From Pseudomonadota bacterium (lineage in GTDB: Bacteria > Pseudomonadota > Gammaproteobacteria > Steroidobacterales > Steroidobacteraceae): a stretch of DNA of 55,002 nt. Below, piece after piece: positions 43,387 to 52,232 of the stretch. Both the position numbers and the translations under genes were made by a program. The stretch spans positions 1 through 55,002 of the forward strand of contig JAEWLQ010000002.1 in the NCBI GenBank assembly GCA_023457495.1, in the 5' to 3' direction. Every line of letters begins with the position of its first letter. Positions within the stretch are counted from its first letter, which is position 1. The notes under the pieces are model-generated. The model was not told the origin of the DNA. It ran no database searches and was given only the letters and a program-made list of their open reading frames with translations.

Positions 43387-44859
43387 ATGAAGCGCCTGCA
43401 ATTCATCGCCTGTTCCCTGGCTGCGGCCTGGATTTTTGCGGGTTGCGCCAGCAATCCCGCGACCGGTGGCAAGAACGTCGTCATGGGGACCATGGACGGC
43501 GAGAAGAAGCAGGTTCAGAAGTACCACCAGGAAATCGTCAAAGGCCTGGGTCTGTACGACGACCAGGCGATGCAGGAGTACGTGAACATCGTCGGCCAGC
43601 GTGTCGCGCTCTCGAGCGACATGCCGGAAGAGGAATTCAAGTTCTTCGTCATCGATGACGAGAACATCAACGCCTTCACCACCGGCTGCTGCAACGTCTA
43701 CGTGAATCGCGGCCTGCTCGTGAGCCTCAATTCGGAGGCGGAACTGGCCGGCGTGCTCGGACACGAGATCGGTCACGTGACCGCACGACATCCCGCACGG
43801 CGCCAGACGCGCGGCATGGCCGCGTCGCTCGGCGCGATGGCGGCGGCGATCCTCACCGGCTCGAATGCCGTTGGTCAGCTCGCGAGCATCGGCGGACAGG
43901 CGTGGATGATGGGCTACGGTCGTGAGAACGAAATGGAAGCCGATCGGCTCGGGCTCAAGTACATGGTCAAGGCGGGCTACGACCCATCGTCGCTGGCGGG
44001 CGTTTTCAACATGTTCCAGGCGGGCGAGAAATTCGAGCGTCAGCGCGCGGCGGCCGAAGGCCGCGAACCGCGCCTCTATCACGGCGTGTTCTCGAGCCAT
44101 CCCGCGCCCGATGATCGCGCGGTCCAGGCCGCGAAGGGTTCCGCGAACATCAAGGACGCGCCGCCCGACGGCTGGATCGAGCGCCGCGAGGAGTATCTGA
44201 ACAAGATCAGTGGCATTGCCTACGGGTCGAGCAAGGCCCAGGGCATCGTCCGCGACAACCGCTTCTATCACGCGGACATGGGCATCACGGTCGCGTTCCC
44301 GCGCGGCTGGACGATCGAGAACCTGCGGGATCGGCTGCTGGCGTTCACGCCCAACAAAGATGCAGTCATGCAGATCCAGATCGATCGCAAGCCCGAGAAG
44401 CAGGCGGCGCGCGAGTTCCTGATCACCAAACTAAAGGGTCAGTCGGTGTTCAAGGGTGAGCCCATCACCGTCGACGGCAACGAGGGGTACACGCTCGTGA
44501 CCCGCAACGGCTCGCCGATCGACAACGGTGCCGGACCGGTGCGCTGGGCGGCGATCTACCGCGGCGAAAGTGTCTTCATCTTCGCGGGCGCCAGCCGCTC
44601 CGCCATGAACGGCGTGCCGGAAGTCGATGGAGTCATCAAGTCCGTTTCGCAGTCGCTGCGTGGCCTGCGTCCTTCGGAATTTCCGCTCGCGGAGCCCTAT
44701 CGCATCAAGATCGTGAAAGCGACGGCGCAGACGAAGCTCACCGATTACGCCGCGGAAATGCCCGAGGACAAGTTCAAGAAGGAAACCCTCGAGCTCATCA
44801 ACGCGATGTATCCGAACAAGAAGCCGAAAGACGGACAATTGTTCAAGATCGTGGAGTGA
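43387..44859 (+). CDS. M48-family metalloprotease, lipoprotein
   Basis: A 490-aa periplasmic zinc protease with a lipobox-type signal (AGC, Cys20) and the catalytic site HEIGH (His126, Glu127, His130) plus a downstream glutamate (ENEMEADRLG). E. coli relatives BepA and LoiP act in outer-membrane protein quality control. Unlike BepA it shows no clear TPR repeats; the C-terminal 200 residues form an alpha/beta region of unclear function (AFTPNKDAVMQIQID onward). Monocistronic by appearance, between the rpmE terminator and gltA. Confidence 0.92.
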   Translation: MKRLQFIACSLAAAWIFAGCASNPATGGKNVVMGTMDGEKKQVQKYHQEIVKGLGLYDDQAMQEYVNIVGQRVALSSDMPEEEFKFFVIDDENINAFTTGCCNVYVNRGLLVSLNSEAELAGVLGHEIGHVTARHPARRQTRGMAASLGAMAAAILTGSNAVGQLASIGGQAWMMGYGRENEMEADRLGLKYMVKAGYDPSSLAGVFNMFQAGEKFERQRAAAEGREPRLYHGVFSSHPAPDDRAVQAAKGSANIKDAPPDGWIERREEYLNKISGIAYGSSKAQGIVRDNRFYHADMGITVAFPRGWTIENLRDRLLAFTPNKDAVMQIQIDRKPEKQAAREFLITKLKGQSVFKGEPITVDGNEGYTLVTRNGSPIDNGAGPVRWAAIYRGESVFIFAGASRSAMNGVPEVDGVIKSVSQSLRGLRPSEFPLAEPYRIKIVKATAQTKLTDYAAEMPEDKFKKETLELINAMYPNKKPKDGQLFKIVE

Positions 44860-44866
44860 GCGCTCA

Positions 44867-44891
44867 CAACGGGCACGAGGCGCGCCCGTTG
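44867..44891 (+). terminator. Probable terminator hairpin after the M48 protease gene
   Basis: CAACGGGC / GCCCGTTG pairs over 8 bp with a 9-base loop, starting 8 bp past the stop. The following CCTTGATTCC has no real U-run, so termination strength is uncertain. Confidence 0.5.
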
Positions 44892-44972
44892 CCTTGATTC
44901 CAGTGCCGGACCATGTAACCCTCGGGATCGCCCGACGCGAGTTCTGCGCCGCGCGCCTCCTCAGGATTTTGC

Positions 44973-46271
44973 ATGTCTGACAAGAAACTGGAACTCATCG
45001 ATCCCGCCACCGGCAAGAAAGCTCTGTTACCCGTGCGTTCCGGCACGGTTGGTCCTTCGGTAGTCGACATCGCGCCGCTCGCCAAGGAATTCGGCGCTTT
45101 CACCTACGACCCTGGCTACGGCGCAACCGCCGCCGTCGAAAGCAAGATCACCTACATCGATGGTGACGCGGGCGTGCTCACGCACCGCGGCTATCCCATC
45201 GAGCAGCTCGCCGAGAAGAGCTCGTTCATCGAGGTGGCCTATCTATTGCTGAATGGCGACCTGCCGACGAAGACAGAGCTCGAGAGTTTCGAGAAGAGCA
45301 TCCGCAACCACACGATGATCAACGAGTCGTTGCGGCTCTTCTTCGGCGGCTTTCATCACAACGCGCACCCGATGGCGATGGTGTCCGCGGTGGTGGCCTC
45401 GATGTCCGCGTTCTACCACGACTCGATGGACATCCATAACCCGCGGCACCGCGAGATCTTCGCGCACCGCATCGTCGCCAAACTTCCGACCATCGCCGCC
45501 GCGGCCTACAAGCACTCGCTGGGCCAGCCGTTCATCTACCCGCGCAACGACCTCAACTACTGCGCGAACATGTTGCACATGTTCTTCGCGGTCCCCTGCG
45601 AGGACTACCAGGTCGACCCGGTGGCGGCCGAGGCGCTCGACCTGCTGTTCATCCTGCATGCCGATCACGAGCAGAACGCCAGCACGTCGACCGTGCGGCT
45701 CGCGGGCTCGACCGGTGCGAATCCCTACGCGGCCATTTCTTCGGGCGTGTCGGCGTTGTGGGGTCCGGCGCATGGCGGCGCGAACGAAGCCGTGCTCGAG
45801 ATGCTCGAGCAGATCGGCACCGCGGACCAGATCCCGAAATACCTCGCGATGGCGAAGGACAAGTCGAGCCACTTCCGCCTCATGGGCTTCGGCCACCGCG
45901 TCTACAAGAATTTCGATCCGCGCGCGAAGATCATCCGCGCGATGTGCCACAAGGTGCTGGCAAAGCTCGGCAAGCAGGACAATCCGCTGTTCGACCTCGC
46001 GCTCAAGCTCGAGGAAGTAGCGCTCAAGGACGAATACTTCGTCGCGCGCAAGCTGTACCCGAACGTGGACTTCTACTCCGGCATCATCTACTCGGCGCTC
46101 GGCATCCCGCGCTCGATGTTCACGGTGATGTTCGCGATCGCGCGCACCGTGGGTTGGGTGGCGCATTGGCAGGAGATGATTTCGGACCCGGCGATGCGCA
46201 TCGGCCGGCCGCGACAGCTCTATACGGGGCCGACGCAGCGCAACTATTCGTCGATAGAATCGCGCGGCTGA
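44973..46271 (+). CDS. gltA: Citrate synthase
   Basis: Type-II hexameric citrate synthase (432 aa), entry to the TCA cycle. Recognisable by ITYIDGDAGVLTHRGYPI, the MAMVSAVVASMSAFYHD region, the catalytic His in WGPAHGGANEAVL, GFGHRVYKNFDPRA and RIGRPRQLYTGP at the end. The ATG has AGGA upstream. The last six residues (SIESRG) are encoded inside a 34/35-bp direct repeat that continues past the stop, so the C-terminal tail is probably a recent add-on. Confidence 0.97.
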   Translation: MSDKKLELIDPATGKKALLPVRSGTVGPSVVDIAPLAKEFGAFTYDPGYGATAAVESKITYIDGDAGVLTHRGYPIEQLAEKSSFIEVAYLLLNGDLPTKTELESFEKSIRNHTMINESLRLFFGGFHHNAHPMAMVSAVVASMSAFYHDSMDIHNPRHREIFAHRIVAKLPTIAAAAYKHSLGQPFIYPRNDLNYCANMLHMFFAVPCEDYQVDPVAAEALDLLFILHADHEQNASTSTVRLAGSTGANPYAAISSGVSALWGPAHGGANEAVLEMLEQIGTADQIPKYLAMAKDKSSHFRLMGFGHRVYKNFDPRAKIIRAMCHKVLAKLGKQDNPLFDLALKLEEVALKDEYFVARKLYPNVDFYSGIIYSALGIPRSMFTVMFAIARTVGWVAHWQEMISDPAMRIGRPRQLYTGPTQRNYSSIESRG

Positions 46272-46330
46272 CGCCGCGCTGGGGTCAATAGATTCGCGCG
46301 GCTGACGCCGAGCCGGGGGTCGATAGATCC
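46251..46330 (+). repeat. Tandem imperfect repeat across the gltA stop
   Basis: Two units of 34 and 35 bp (46251-46284, 46285-46319), each beginning TCGATAGA or TCAATAGA and containing CGCGCGGCTGACGCCG, then a partial third unit TCGATAGATCC (46320-46330). The first unit supplies the last codons of gltA, and its GCGCGGC-TGAC-GCCGCGC core folds into a 7-bp hairpin over the stop codon; the second unit's hairpin is degenerate. Looks like a small duplication of a terminator-like element. Confidence 0.75.
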
Positions 46331-46391
46331 TAGATCCGGGCAGCCACCGCGCCGGCGATCGATCAGCGTGTAGATCCATCGCCGCGCCGGC

Positions 46392-47018
46392 TCATTGAGC
46401 GCGCGGCGCTTCCTCGACTTCCAGCAGGACCTCGAGTTCGTCGGCATCGATGCGGCGCATCGGCTTGCCGTCGATGGGGCTCACCGGAGCCTGGCGAATG
46501 CCGTCGACCGGGAAAACGGTCGCATCGACTTCATGGTCTTCATACTCGAAGTGCACGCCCGGGTAGGCGACGACCCGATCGGCGCCGTAGCGGACTCGCC
46601 GCTCCACCACTTCGTGATCGATGCCCAGGTCCATGAGCCGGAACGTGATCGATTCCGGTTGCTCGGCGAACAGATGCAGCTGGATGTCGTTGTGTTCTGT
46701 CGCGGTGCCCGTGAGCACCGAACCCACCAGGCGCGGCTCGAAATCCGCAAGCATGTGCATCGCCGAGAGCGCGGCGTTGCGCTGGGCCGCGATGGACTGC
46801 GTGTGTTTGTCGCCGCCGAACAGACGCTGATACTCGGCCAGCGCGTCTTCGATCTCCGTATTTCGCGGCAGCACCGCGCCGTCGACCACACCGAAGCGCT
46901 CGGCGGCCTTGCGCTTGGCCGTCAGGAAATCGCGGATACCGTGCTCGGACATGATGCGCGCGGCCTCCTGCGCGAGCGCGCGGCGAAGATTTTCCGCTCT
47001 GGGAGGCAGCTTCTTCAT
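46392..47018 (-). CDS. Nucleotidyltransferase-fold protein of unknown function
   Basis: A 208-aa cytosolic protein. The segment GSVLTGTATEHNDIQLHLF resembles the polymerase-beta nucleotidyltransferase motif (G-S then D-x-D), but the second acidic residue is Gln (DIQ), so canonical metal catalysis is doubtful. The rest (AERFGVVDGAVLPRNTEIEDALAEYQRLFGG; YPGVHFEYEDHEVDATVFPVDGIRQAPVSPIDGKPMRRI) gives no function I recognise. The ATG at 47018 lies 1 bp after the PBP1A stop (TGACATG), so it is translationally coupled to the cell-wall synthase gene. Confidence 0.75.
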   Translation of the reverse strand: MKKLPPRAENLRRALAQEAARIMSEHGIRDFLTAKRKAAERFGVVDGAVLPRNTEIEDALAEYQRLFGGDKHTQSIAAQRNAALSAMHMLADFEPRLVGSVLTGTATEHNDIQLHLFAEQPESITFRLMDLGIDHEVVERRVRYGADRVVAYPGVHFEYEDHEVDATVFPVDGIRQAPVSPIDGKPMRRIDADELEVLLEVEEAPRAQ

Positions 47019-47019
47019 G

Positions 47020-49515
47020 TCAGAAGATCGGGTCGGCTCCGCCTTGCGTTGGATCGGGTGAAACCGTGTCGACCGAGTGTAGCCCGGGAGCGGCGTCCCC
47101 GACGTAGCCTTCTTCGCTCGGCAACATGTCCACGCGGAAATACTCGAACAGCGGATCGAGATCGGCGTCGCGTCGGCCGCCAGTCGAGGCATTCACCTTC
47201 ATCTCGATGATCCCTTCCGGCCGGACGAGCCGCGTCTCGGGAACGCCGCGCAGCGCTTCGCGCATGAAGTCCACCCAGATGGGCGCCGCGGTGGGCGCGC
47301 CTTCCTCGCCTTCGCCCAACGAAGTGTTGTCATCGCTGCCCACCCACACGGTTGCCACCAGGCTGTCGTTGAAACCGTTGAACCACGTGTCGACGGCGGA
47401 GTTCGACGTGCCCGTCTTGCCGCGCAGGTCCGTGCGGCCGAGGGCGAGCGCGCGTCTGCCGGTGCCGCGCGTGATCACGTCCTTCATGATGTCGTTCATG
47501 AGGAAGGCGACCTCGGGGGAGATGACCCGCGGCGCGGGCTCGGTGTGGCGCGCGGCCGGCGCCAGCGGTGTCGGTGGCAGGTTCGTCGCGCTCGCGGTTT
47601 TCTTCGCGAGCTCCGCCTCGGTGATCGTCGAGATCGGTTGGACGCAATCCGCGCAAACTGCCTGTGGCTCGGCGGCGTAGACGATCTGGCCGCCCGGGCC
47701 TTCGATGCGATCGATATAGAAGGGAGTCACTTTGTATCCACCGTTGGCGAATACCGCGAACCCGGTCGCGACCTCGAGCGGGGTGGCGCCAAAGCTGCCG
47801 AGCGCCAGCGTGAGGTTGCGGGAATTCTTGAGCTGCTCCTTCGTGAAACCGAAGTTCTCCGCGTAATCGACGACGGTGCTGACGCCGATGGACTGCAGCA
47901 ACCGGATCGACACCAGGTTGCGCGACATCACCAGTGCGTCGCGCAGGCGCATGGGACCGCGGAATCCGCCGCCGGAATTCTTCGGTCGCCACACTTCCTC
48001 GAGATTCGGATCGTCCATGATGACCGGAGCGTCGAGAATCATCGAAGCCGGCGTGTAGTTTCCCGCGAGCGCCGCGGCGTACATGAACGGCTTGAAGCCC
48101 GAGCCAGGCTGGCGCCTCGCCATGGTGACGCGGTTGAACTTGCCGAGTCCCTTGTCGAAATAGTCGAAGCCGCCGACCAGCGACATGATGGCGCCGTTGT
48201 TCGGGTCGAGGGCGACGATGGCGCTCTCCGCTTCCGGAATCTGCGCGAGCGCCGCGGGTGCATCGGCTTTCTCGCGCACGACGTAGACCACGTCGCCCGG
48301 TGAAACCACTTCCGCGGCCGATTTCGGCTCGGGGCCGAGCGCAACTTCACTGATGCTGCGTCGCGCCCAGGACATGGACGCCCAGTCCATCTCCGCCATG
48401 CCCTGGCCCTTCACGTACACGCGCGCCTGCTTCTCGGCGACCGACGTGACGATCGCGGGCGTGAGAATTCCCACGACGCCGTATTCATCCAGCAGCGTTT
48501 CGAGGGCTTCCTCCGTCTCCTTGCCGCTGAGGTCGACCTTCGACGTCGCGCCGCGCCAGCCATGGCGCCGGTCGTAGTTGACGAGGCCGATGCGCAGTGC
48601 GCGATTGGCGGCCTTCTGCAGCCGTCCGTCGATGGTGGTGTACACCTTGTAGCCGGCGCTCTGCGCTGCCTCGCCGAAGCGGCGAATGACCTCGAGGCGC
48701 ACCATCTCGGCGACGTATGGCGCCTCCACGTCCGCGAGCGCGCGGTGAGCCTTCGCTCTAACTACTTCGCGGGCGGCGGCTTCCGCCTGGGCCGCATCGA
48801 TGAAGCCGAGTTCGCGCATGCGGCGCAATACGTAGCCGCGCCGCTCCGCGGCGCCGGCGGGATTCGAGATCGGGTTGTAGCGCGACGGCCATTGCGGCAC
48901 GCGCGCGAGCGTCGCGGCTTCTCCGAGAGTGAGCTCATCGAGCTGCTTGCCGAAATACGTTTCCGCCGCGGCCGCGACGCCGTAGGCGCGCTGTCCGAAG
49001 AAGATGACGTTGAGATACAGCGCAAGGATTTCCTGCTTGCTGAACTCGCGCTCGAGCCGGTACGTGACGAATGCTTCCTGCAGCTTGCGCCGCAACGTCT
49101 TTTCCTGCGTGAAGAACGCACTGCGCGCGGCCTGCATCGTGATCGTGCTGCCGCCCTGGGTGGTGCTCGACGTCACGTTGACGAACAAGCTGCGCAGGAT
49201 GCCCTGCCAGTCGAAGCCGTGATGCTCGAAGAAGCGATCATCCTCGGCCGCGATGAACGCGTTCTTCACCTTGTCGGGGATCTGTTCGTACCTCACCGGG
49301 TTGCGCCGTTGCTCGCCGATCTGCGCGATGAGCTCGCCATTGCGCGTATAGACGCGCAGCGGGACTGAAAGCTCGTTGTTCTTCATCGCGGCCACGGTCG
49401 GAAGCGTCGGTTCCAGGTACACGTAGCTGCTGACGAACGCGTAGGCGATCGCAAGTGTGACGGCCGTCACACCCATCAGGATCTTCACCGTCAATCGAAA
49501 GTAGTTTGGCTTCAC
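47020..49515 (-). CDS. mrcA: Class A penicillin-binding protein 1A
   Basis: Bifunctional peptidoglycan polymerase and cross-linking enzyme (831 aa). One N-terminal membrane anchor (about 9-31), a glycosyltransferase domain with EDDRFFEHHG (catalytic Glu91) and GGSTITMQ, an OB-like insert (about 300-430) typical of PBP1A, and a transpeptidase domain with SGFK (active-site Ser), SRN and KTGTS motifs. Divergent from pilM, an arrangement widely conserved in gammaproteobacteria. Confidence 0.96.
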   Translation of the reverse strand: MKPNYFRLTVKILMGVTAVTLAIAYAFVSSYVYLEPTLPTVAAMKNNELSVPLRVYTRNGELIAQIGEQRRNPVRYEQIPDKVKNAFIAAEDDRFFEHHGFDWQGILRSLFVNVTSSTTQGGSTITMQAARSAFFTQEKTLRRKLQEAFVTYRLEREFSKQEILALYLNVIFFGQRAYGVAAAAETYFGKQLDELTLGEAATLARVPQWPSRYNPISNPAGAAERRGYVLRRMRELGFIDAAQAEAAAREVVRAKAHRALADVEAPYVAEMVRLEVIRRFGEAAQSAGYKVYTTIDGRLQKAANRALRIGLVNYDRRHGWRGATSKVDLSGKETEEALETLLDEYGVVGILTPAIVTSVAEKQARVYVKGQGMAEMDWASMSWARRSISEVALGPEPKSAAEVVSPGDVVYVVREKADAPAALAQIPEAESAIVALDPNNGAIMSLVGGFDYFDKGLGKFNRVTMARRQPGSGFKPFMYAAALAGNYTPASMILDAPVIMDDPNLEEVWRPKNSGGGFRGPMRLRDALVMSRNLVSIRLLQSIGVSTVVDYAENFGFTKEQLKNSRNLTLALGSFGATPLEVATGFAVFANGGYKVTPFYIDRIEGPGGQIVYAAEPQAVCADCVQPISTITEAELAKKTASATNLPPTPLAPAARHTEPAPRVISPEVAFLMNDIMKDVITRGTGRRALALGRTDLRGKTGTSNSAVDTWFNGFNDSLVATVWVGSDDNTSLGEGEEGAPTAAPIWVDFMREALRGVPETRLVRPEGIIEMKVNASTGGRRDADLDPLFEYFRVDMLPSEEGYVGDAAPGLHSVDTVSPDPTQGGADPIF

Positions 49516-49572
49516 AGAATCCGGTTCTCATCCATTACGTAAGCAAGCGGTGCTGGCATAGTAACCGCCGAC

Positions 49573-49656
49573 GATATGCATACTCACCGAAAGGTGGGGA
49601 CGCAAAGCTTCCGGTCTAAGGGCCTGCATTGGCCTACGACAGCGGGGTTGCCGGCT
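49573..49656 (+). ncRNA. Cyclic di-GMP-I (GEMM-I) riboswitch upstream of pilM
   Basis: The pattern CACCGAAAGGTG (P2 stem with GAAA tetraloop), GGGACGCAAAGC, a second helix with CTAAGGGCC, and the closing AGCGGGGTTGCCGG matches the class-I c-di-GMP aptamer, with the same order and spacing as Vibrio Vc2. It lies about 230 nt before pilM in a 368-bp gap with no gene. An expression-platform candidate follows: CTCGAAC/GTTCGAG (49655-49674), whose 5' arm overlaps the aptamer's closing helix. A further hairpin TGCGGAT/ATCCGCA (49740-49774) encloses CGGGATATCCCG. Boundaries are approximate. Confidence 0.85.
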
Positions 49657-49739
49657 CGAACATCCCAGTTCGAGTTGATACGGGTAACTGCCCACTGGTT
49701 CCAATGCACTCCTTGTTTCGGACGCCCGTTCCCACTGTC

Positions 49740-49774
49740 TGCGGATGCCAACGGGATATCCCGATGAATCCGCA
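49740..49774 (+). other. Compound hairpin between riboswitch and pilM
   Basis: Outer stem TGCGGAT/ATCCGCA with an inner palindrome CGGGATATCCCG, followed by AGTTTCG. It could be a terminator or anti-terminator partner of the aptamer, or a stalled-transcript structure; the T-run is weak. Confidence 0.4.
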
Positions 49775-49883
49775 AGTTTCGTGAGGAGCGTCTCGTTCTA
49801 TTTAACTTCACGCTGATATATAGTGTCTTGGGTTTAAGACAGGTCCCGCGATTCCGCTGTAACACTTTGAAAGGACTGCGAAA

Positions 49884-50948
49884 GTGCTGTTCCTAACTCG
49901 CAAGTATCGTCCGGTTCTCGGACTTGACATAACAACTTCTTCGGTGAAGTTGATCGAGCTGGTAATGAGCGGGGGCTCGTACCGGGTGGAGTCGTATGCG
50001 GCCGAGCCGACGCCGCAGAACGCCATGAACGAAAAGGCCATCGTCGACGCGGAAGCGGTCGGCGAGGCGATCCGCCGCGCGGTCAAGCGCTCCGGCGCCG
50101 GCGCCAAGGAAGTCGCGATCGCGATCTCCGGCGACGCCGCGATCACCAAGGTCATCCAGATGCCGCGCTCGTTGCGCGAGCGCGACCTCGAAGCGCAGGT
50201 CGAGCTGCAGGCTGACCAATACATCCCCTTCCCGATGGACGAAGTCTCTTACGACTTCGAAGTGCTCGGACCCTCCGAGAAAGATCCCGAGACGAACGAC
50301 GTCCTGCTGGTCGCGACGCGCACGGAAAACGTGGAGCAGCGCCAGGCCGCGGTGAATGCCGCGGGCCTCACCGCGAAGATCGTCGACGTCGAAGCGTTCG
50401 CGCTCGAGAACGCCTGCAAACTCATGACGCACCAGATGCCCGATGGCGGCATCGATCGCACGATCGCGGTCGTCGACTTCGGCGCGAGCAGCACCACGTT
50501 CAGCGTGTTGCGCAATCTCAAGGTCATCTACACGCGTGACTTCGCGTTCGGCGGGCAGCAGCTCACCGAAGAAATCATGCGTACGTACGGCTTGTCGATG
50601 GAAGAAGCCGGCCGCGCGAAGAAGGAAGGCGGTCTGCCGGGCAACTTCCAGGCCGAGGTGCTCGATCCGTTCATCGACGACATGACGCAGCAGGTCAGCC
50701 GCTCGCTGCAGTTCTATCTCGCGTCGGGCTCGGGCCGCGATCAGCCGGAGAAGATTCTCGTGTGCGGCGGTTGCGCCAACATCTCGGGTGTTTCCGACGT
50801 CATTTCCAGCCGCGTGGGCATCACCGCCGAAAGGGGTGATCCGCTCGGTCAGATGAAACTTTCCTCGCGCGCCAAGGCGCAGGCGGTCGCGCGTGATGCG
50901 ACCGCATTGCTCACGGCCTGCGGACTCGCACTGCGGAGCTTCGACTAA
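49884..50948 (+). CDS. pilM: Type IV pilus assembly protein PilM
   Basis: Actin/FtsA-like cytoplasmic ATPase that anchors the inner-membrane alignment complex through PilN. The 354-aa protein has VLGLDITTSSVKLIEL, the central VVDFGASSTTFSVL and CGGCANISGVSDVI nucleotide-binding motifs. The start is GTG at 49884 with AAGGA 8 bp upstream. First gene of pilMNOPQ; its stop overlaps pilN. Confidence 0.96.
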   Translation: MLFLTRKYRPVLGLDITTSSVKLIELVMSGGSYRVESYAAEPTPQNAMNEKAIVDAEAVGEAIRRAVKRSGAGAKEVAIAISGDAAITKVIQMPRSLRERDLEAQVELQADQYIPFPMDEVSYDFEVLGPSEKDPETNDVLLVATRTENVEQRQAAVNAAGLTAKIVDVEAFALENACKLMTHQMPDGGIDRTIAVVDFGASSTTFSVLRNLKVIYTRDFAFGGQQLTEEIMRTYGLSMEEAGRAKKEGGLPGNFQAEVLDPFIDDMTQQVSRSLQFYLASGSGRDQPEKILVCGGCANISGVSDVISSRVGITAERGDPLGQMKLSSRAKAQAVARDATALLTACGLALRSFD

Positions 50949-51544
50949 TGCCTCGCATAAACCTACTTCCCTGGCGCGACGAAGAACGCAAGGAGCGAAA
51001 GCTCAAGTTCATGGTTGCGCTCGGTGGCGCGGCCCTCGGCGCCATGCTCACCGCGTTCTGCGGCTACCTGCTCATGGATTCGATGATCAGCGCCCAGGAA
51101 GCTCGCAACGCGAAGCTGGACGAAAAGATCGCCGAGCTCGACAAGCAGATCGAAAAGATCAACAGCCTCGAAGCCGACAAGGCGCGCTTCATCTCGCGCA
51201 TGGAAGTCATCGAGAAGCTGCAGCGCTCGCGTCCGGAAATCGTTCACGTGTTCGATGAGATCGCCAAGCAGTTGCCGGACGGGGTCTACCTGACCCAGAT
51301 CACCCAGACCGGCACGCGCCTCAAGTTCGAGGGCGTTGCGCAGTCTTCGACCCGCGTATCCGCGTTCATGCGAAACATCGACGGTTCCGACTACCTCACG
51401 AAGCCCGAGCTCGAGGTCGTTGAGACCAAGAAAGACAACGACTCCGGCGCGACATTCGTGTTGACCGCGGAGCAGAAAGGTTCTGCCGAGCCGGAGCCGG
51501 AGACCACCAAACCGAAGCGGCGCGTCGCGTCGGCGGGAGGCTGA
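50948..51544 (+). CDS. pilN: Type IV pilus assembly protein PilN
   Basis: Bitopic inner-membrane protein (198 aa) whose N-terminus INLLPWRDEERKERK binds PilM. One membrane helix (about 22-42), a periplasmic coiled-coil (AQEARNAKLDEKIAELDKQIEKI) and a ferredoxin-like domain. Overlaps pilM by one base; pilO starts 2 bp later. Confidence 0.95.
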   Translation: MPRINLLPWRDEERKERKLKFMVALGGAALGAMLTAFCGYLLMDSMISAQEARNAKLDEKIAELDKQIEKINSLEADKARFISRMEVIEKLQRSRPEIVHVFDEIAKQLPDGVYLTQITQTGTRLKFEGVAQSSTRVSAFMRNIDGSDYLTKPELEVVETKKDNDSGATFVLTAEQKGSAEPEPETTKPKRRVASAGG

Positions 51545-51546
51545 CC

Positions 51547-52206
51547 GTGAGCTTCATCGACGATCTCAAGACTCTCGACCCGAATGATCCCGGGCGTTGG
51601 CCCGCACCGGTACGCGCCGGAACCGTTGCGCTGTGCTTCATCCTGCTCGCCTCGGTGCTCTTCTATTTCCTCGTCTGGAGCGATCAGAAGCCGAAGCTCG
51701 AGCGAGCGCAGCAGGTGGAACAGGAGCGACGCAACACCTTCAGGCAGAAGCATGCGAAGGCCGTGAACCTCGCGGTCTATCAGCAGCAGCTCGCGGACAT
51801 CGAGCGTTCATTCGGCGCCTTGCTGCGCCAGCTTCCCGGCAAGACCGAAGTGCCGAACCTGCTCGTCGACATTTCCCAGGTGGGCGTCGGCGCAGGCCTC
51901 GAAGAGAAGCTCTTCCAGCCCTCGCCCGAGATCAAGAAAGACTTCTACGCCGAGCTGCCCATCAAGATCAGGCTGACGGGCTCCTATCACCAGATGGGCG
52001 AGTTCGTGAGCGGCATCGCTGCATTGCCCCGCATCGTCACGTTGCACGAAATGACGATCAAGTCGAACACCAAGGACGCATACGACCAGCTCGTGTTCGA
52101 GCTGACCGCCAAGACATTCCGTTATCTCGACGATTCGGAAGTCGCCGAGGTGGAGAAGTCCAAGGCGACTGAAGAAAAACCCGGCAAGAAAAGACCGAAA
52201 GCCTGA
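51547..52206 (+). CDS. pilO: Type IV pilus assembly protein PilO
   Basis: Partner of PilN in the periplasmic alignment complex (219 aa): membrane helix (about 24-45), coiled-coil stretch and ferredoxin-like domain with LLRQLPGKTEVPNLLVDISQVG and FYAELPIKIRLTGSYHQMGEFVSGIAALPRIVTLHE. GTG start. Confidence 0.95.
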   Translation: MSFIDDLKTLDPNDPGRWPAPVRAGTVALCFILLASVLFYFLVWSDQKPKLERAQQVEQERRNTFRQKHAKAVNLAVYQQQLADIERSFGALLRQLPGKTEVPNLLVDISQVGVGAGLEEKLFQPSPEIKKDFYAELPIKIRLTGSYHQMGEFVSGIAALPRIVTLHEMTIKSNTKDAYDQLVFELTAKTFRYLDDSEVAEVEKSKATEEKPGKKRPKA

Positions 52207-52232
52207 AGCACGACGAACACGCAGGTACTGAA

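Noticed and set aside
46251..46330. Possible CRISPR-like repeats after gltA
   Set aside because: Only two adjacent units and a fragment without spacers, one unit being coding.
49576..49767. Short ORF within the spacer before pilM
   Set aside because: It runs through the riboswitch aptamer and has no ribosome site.
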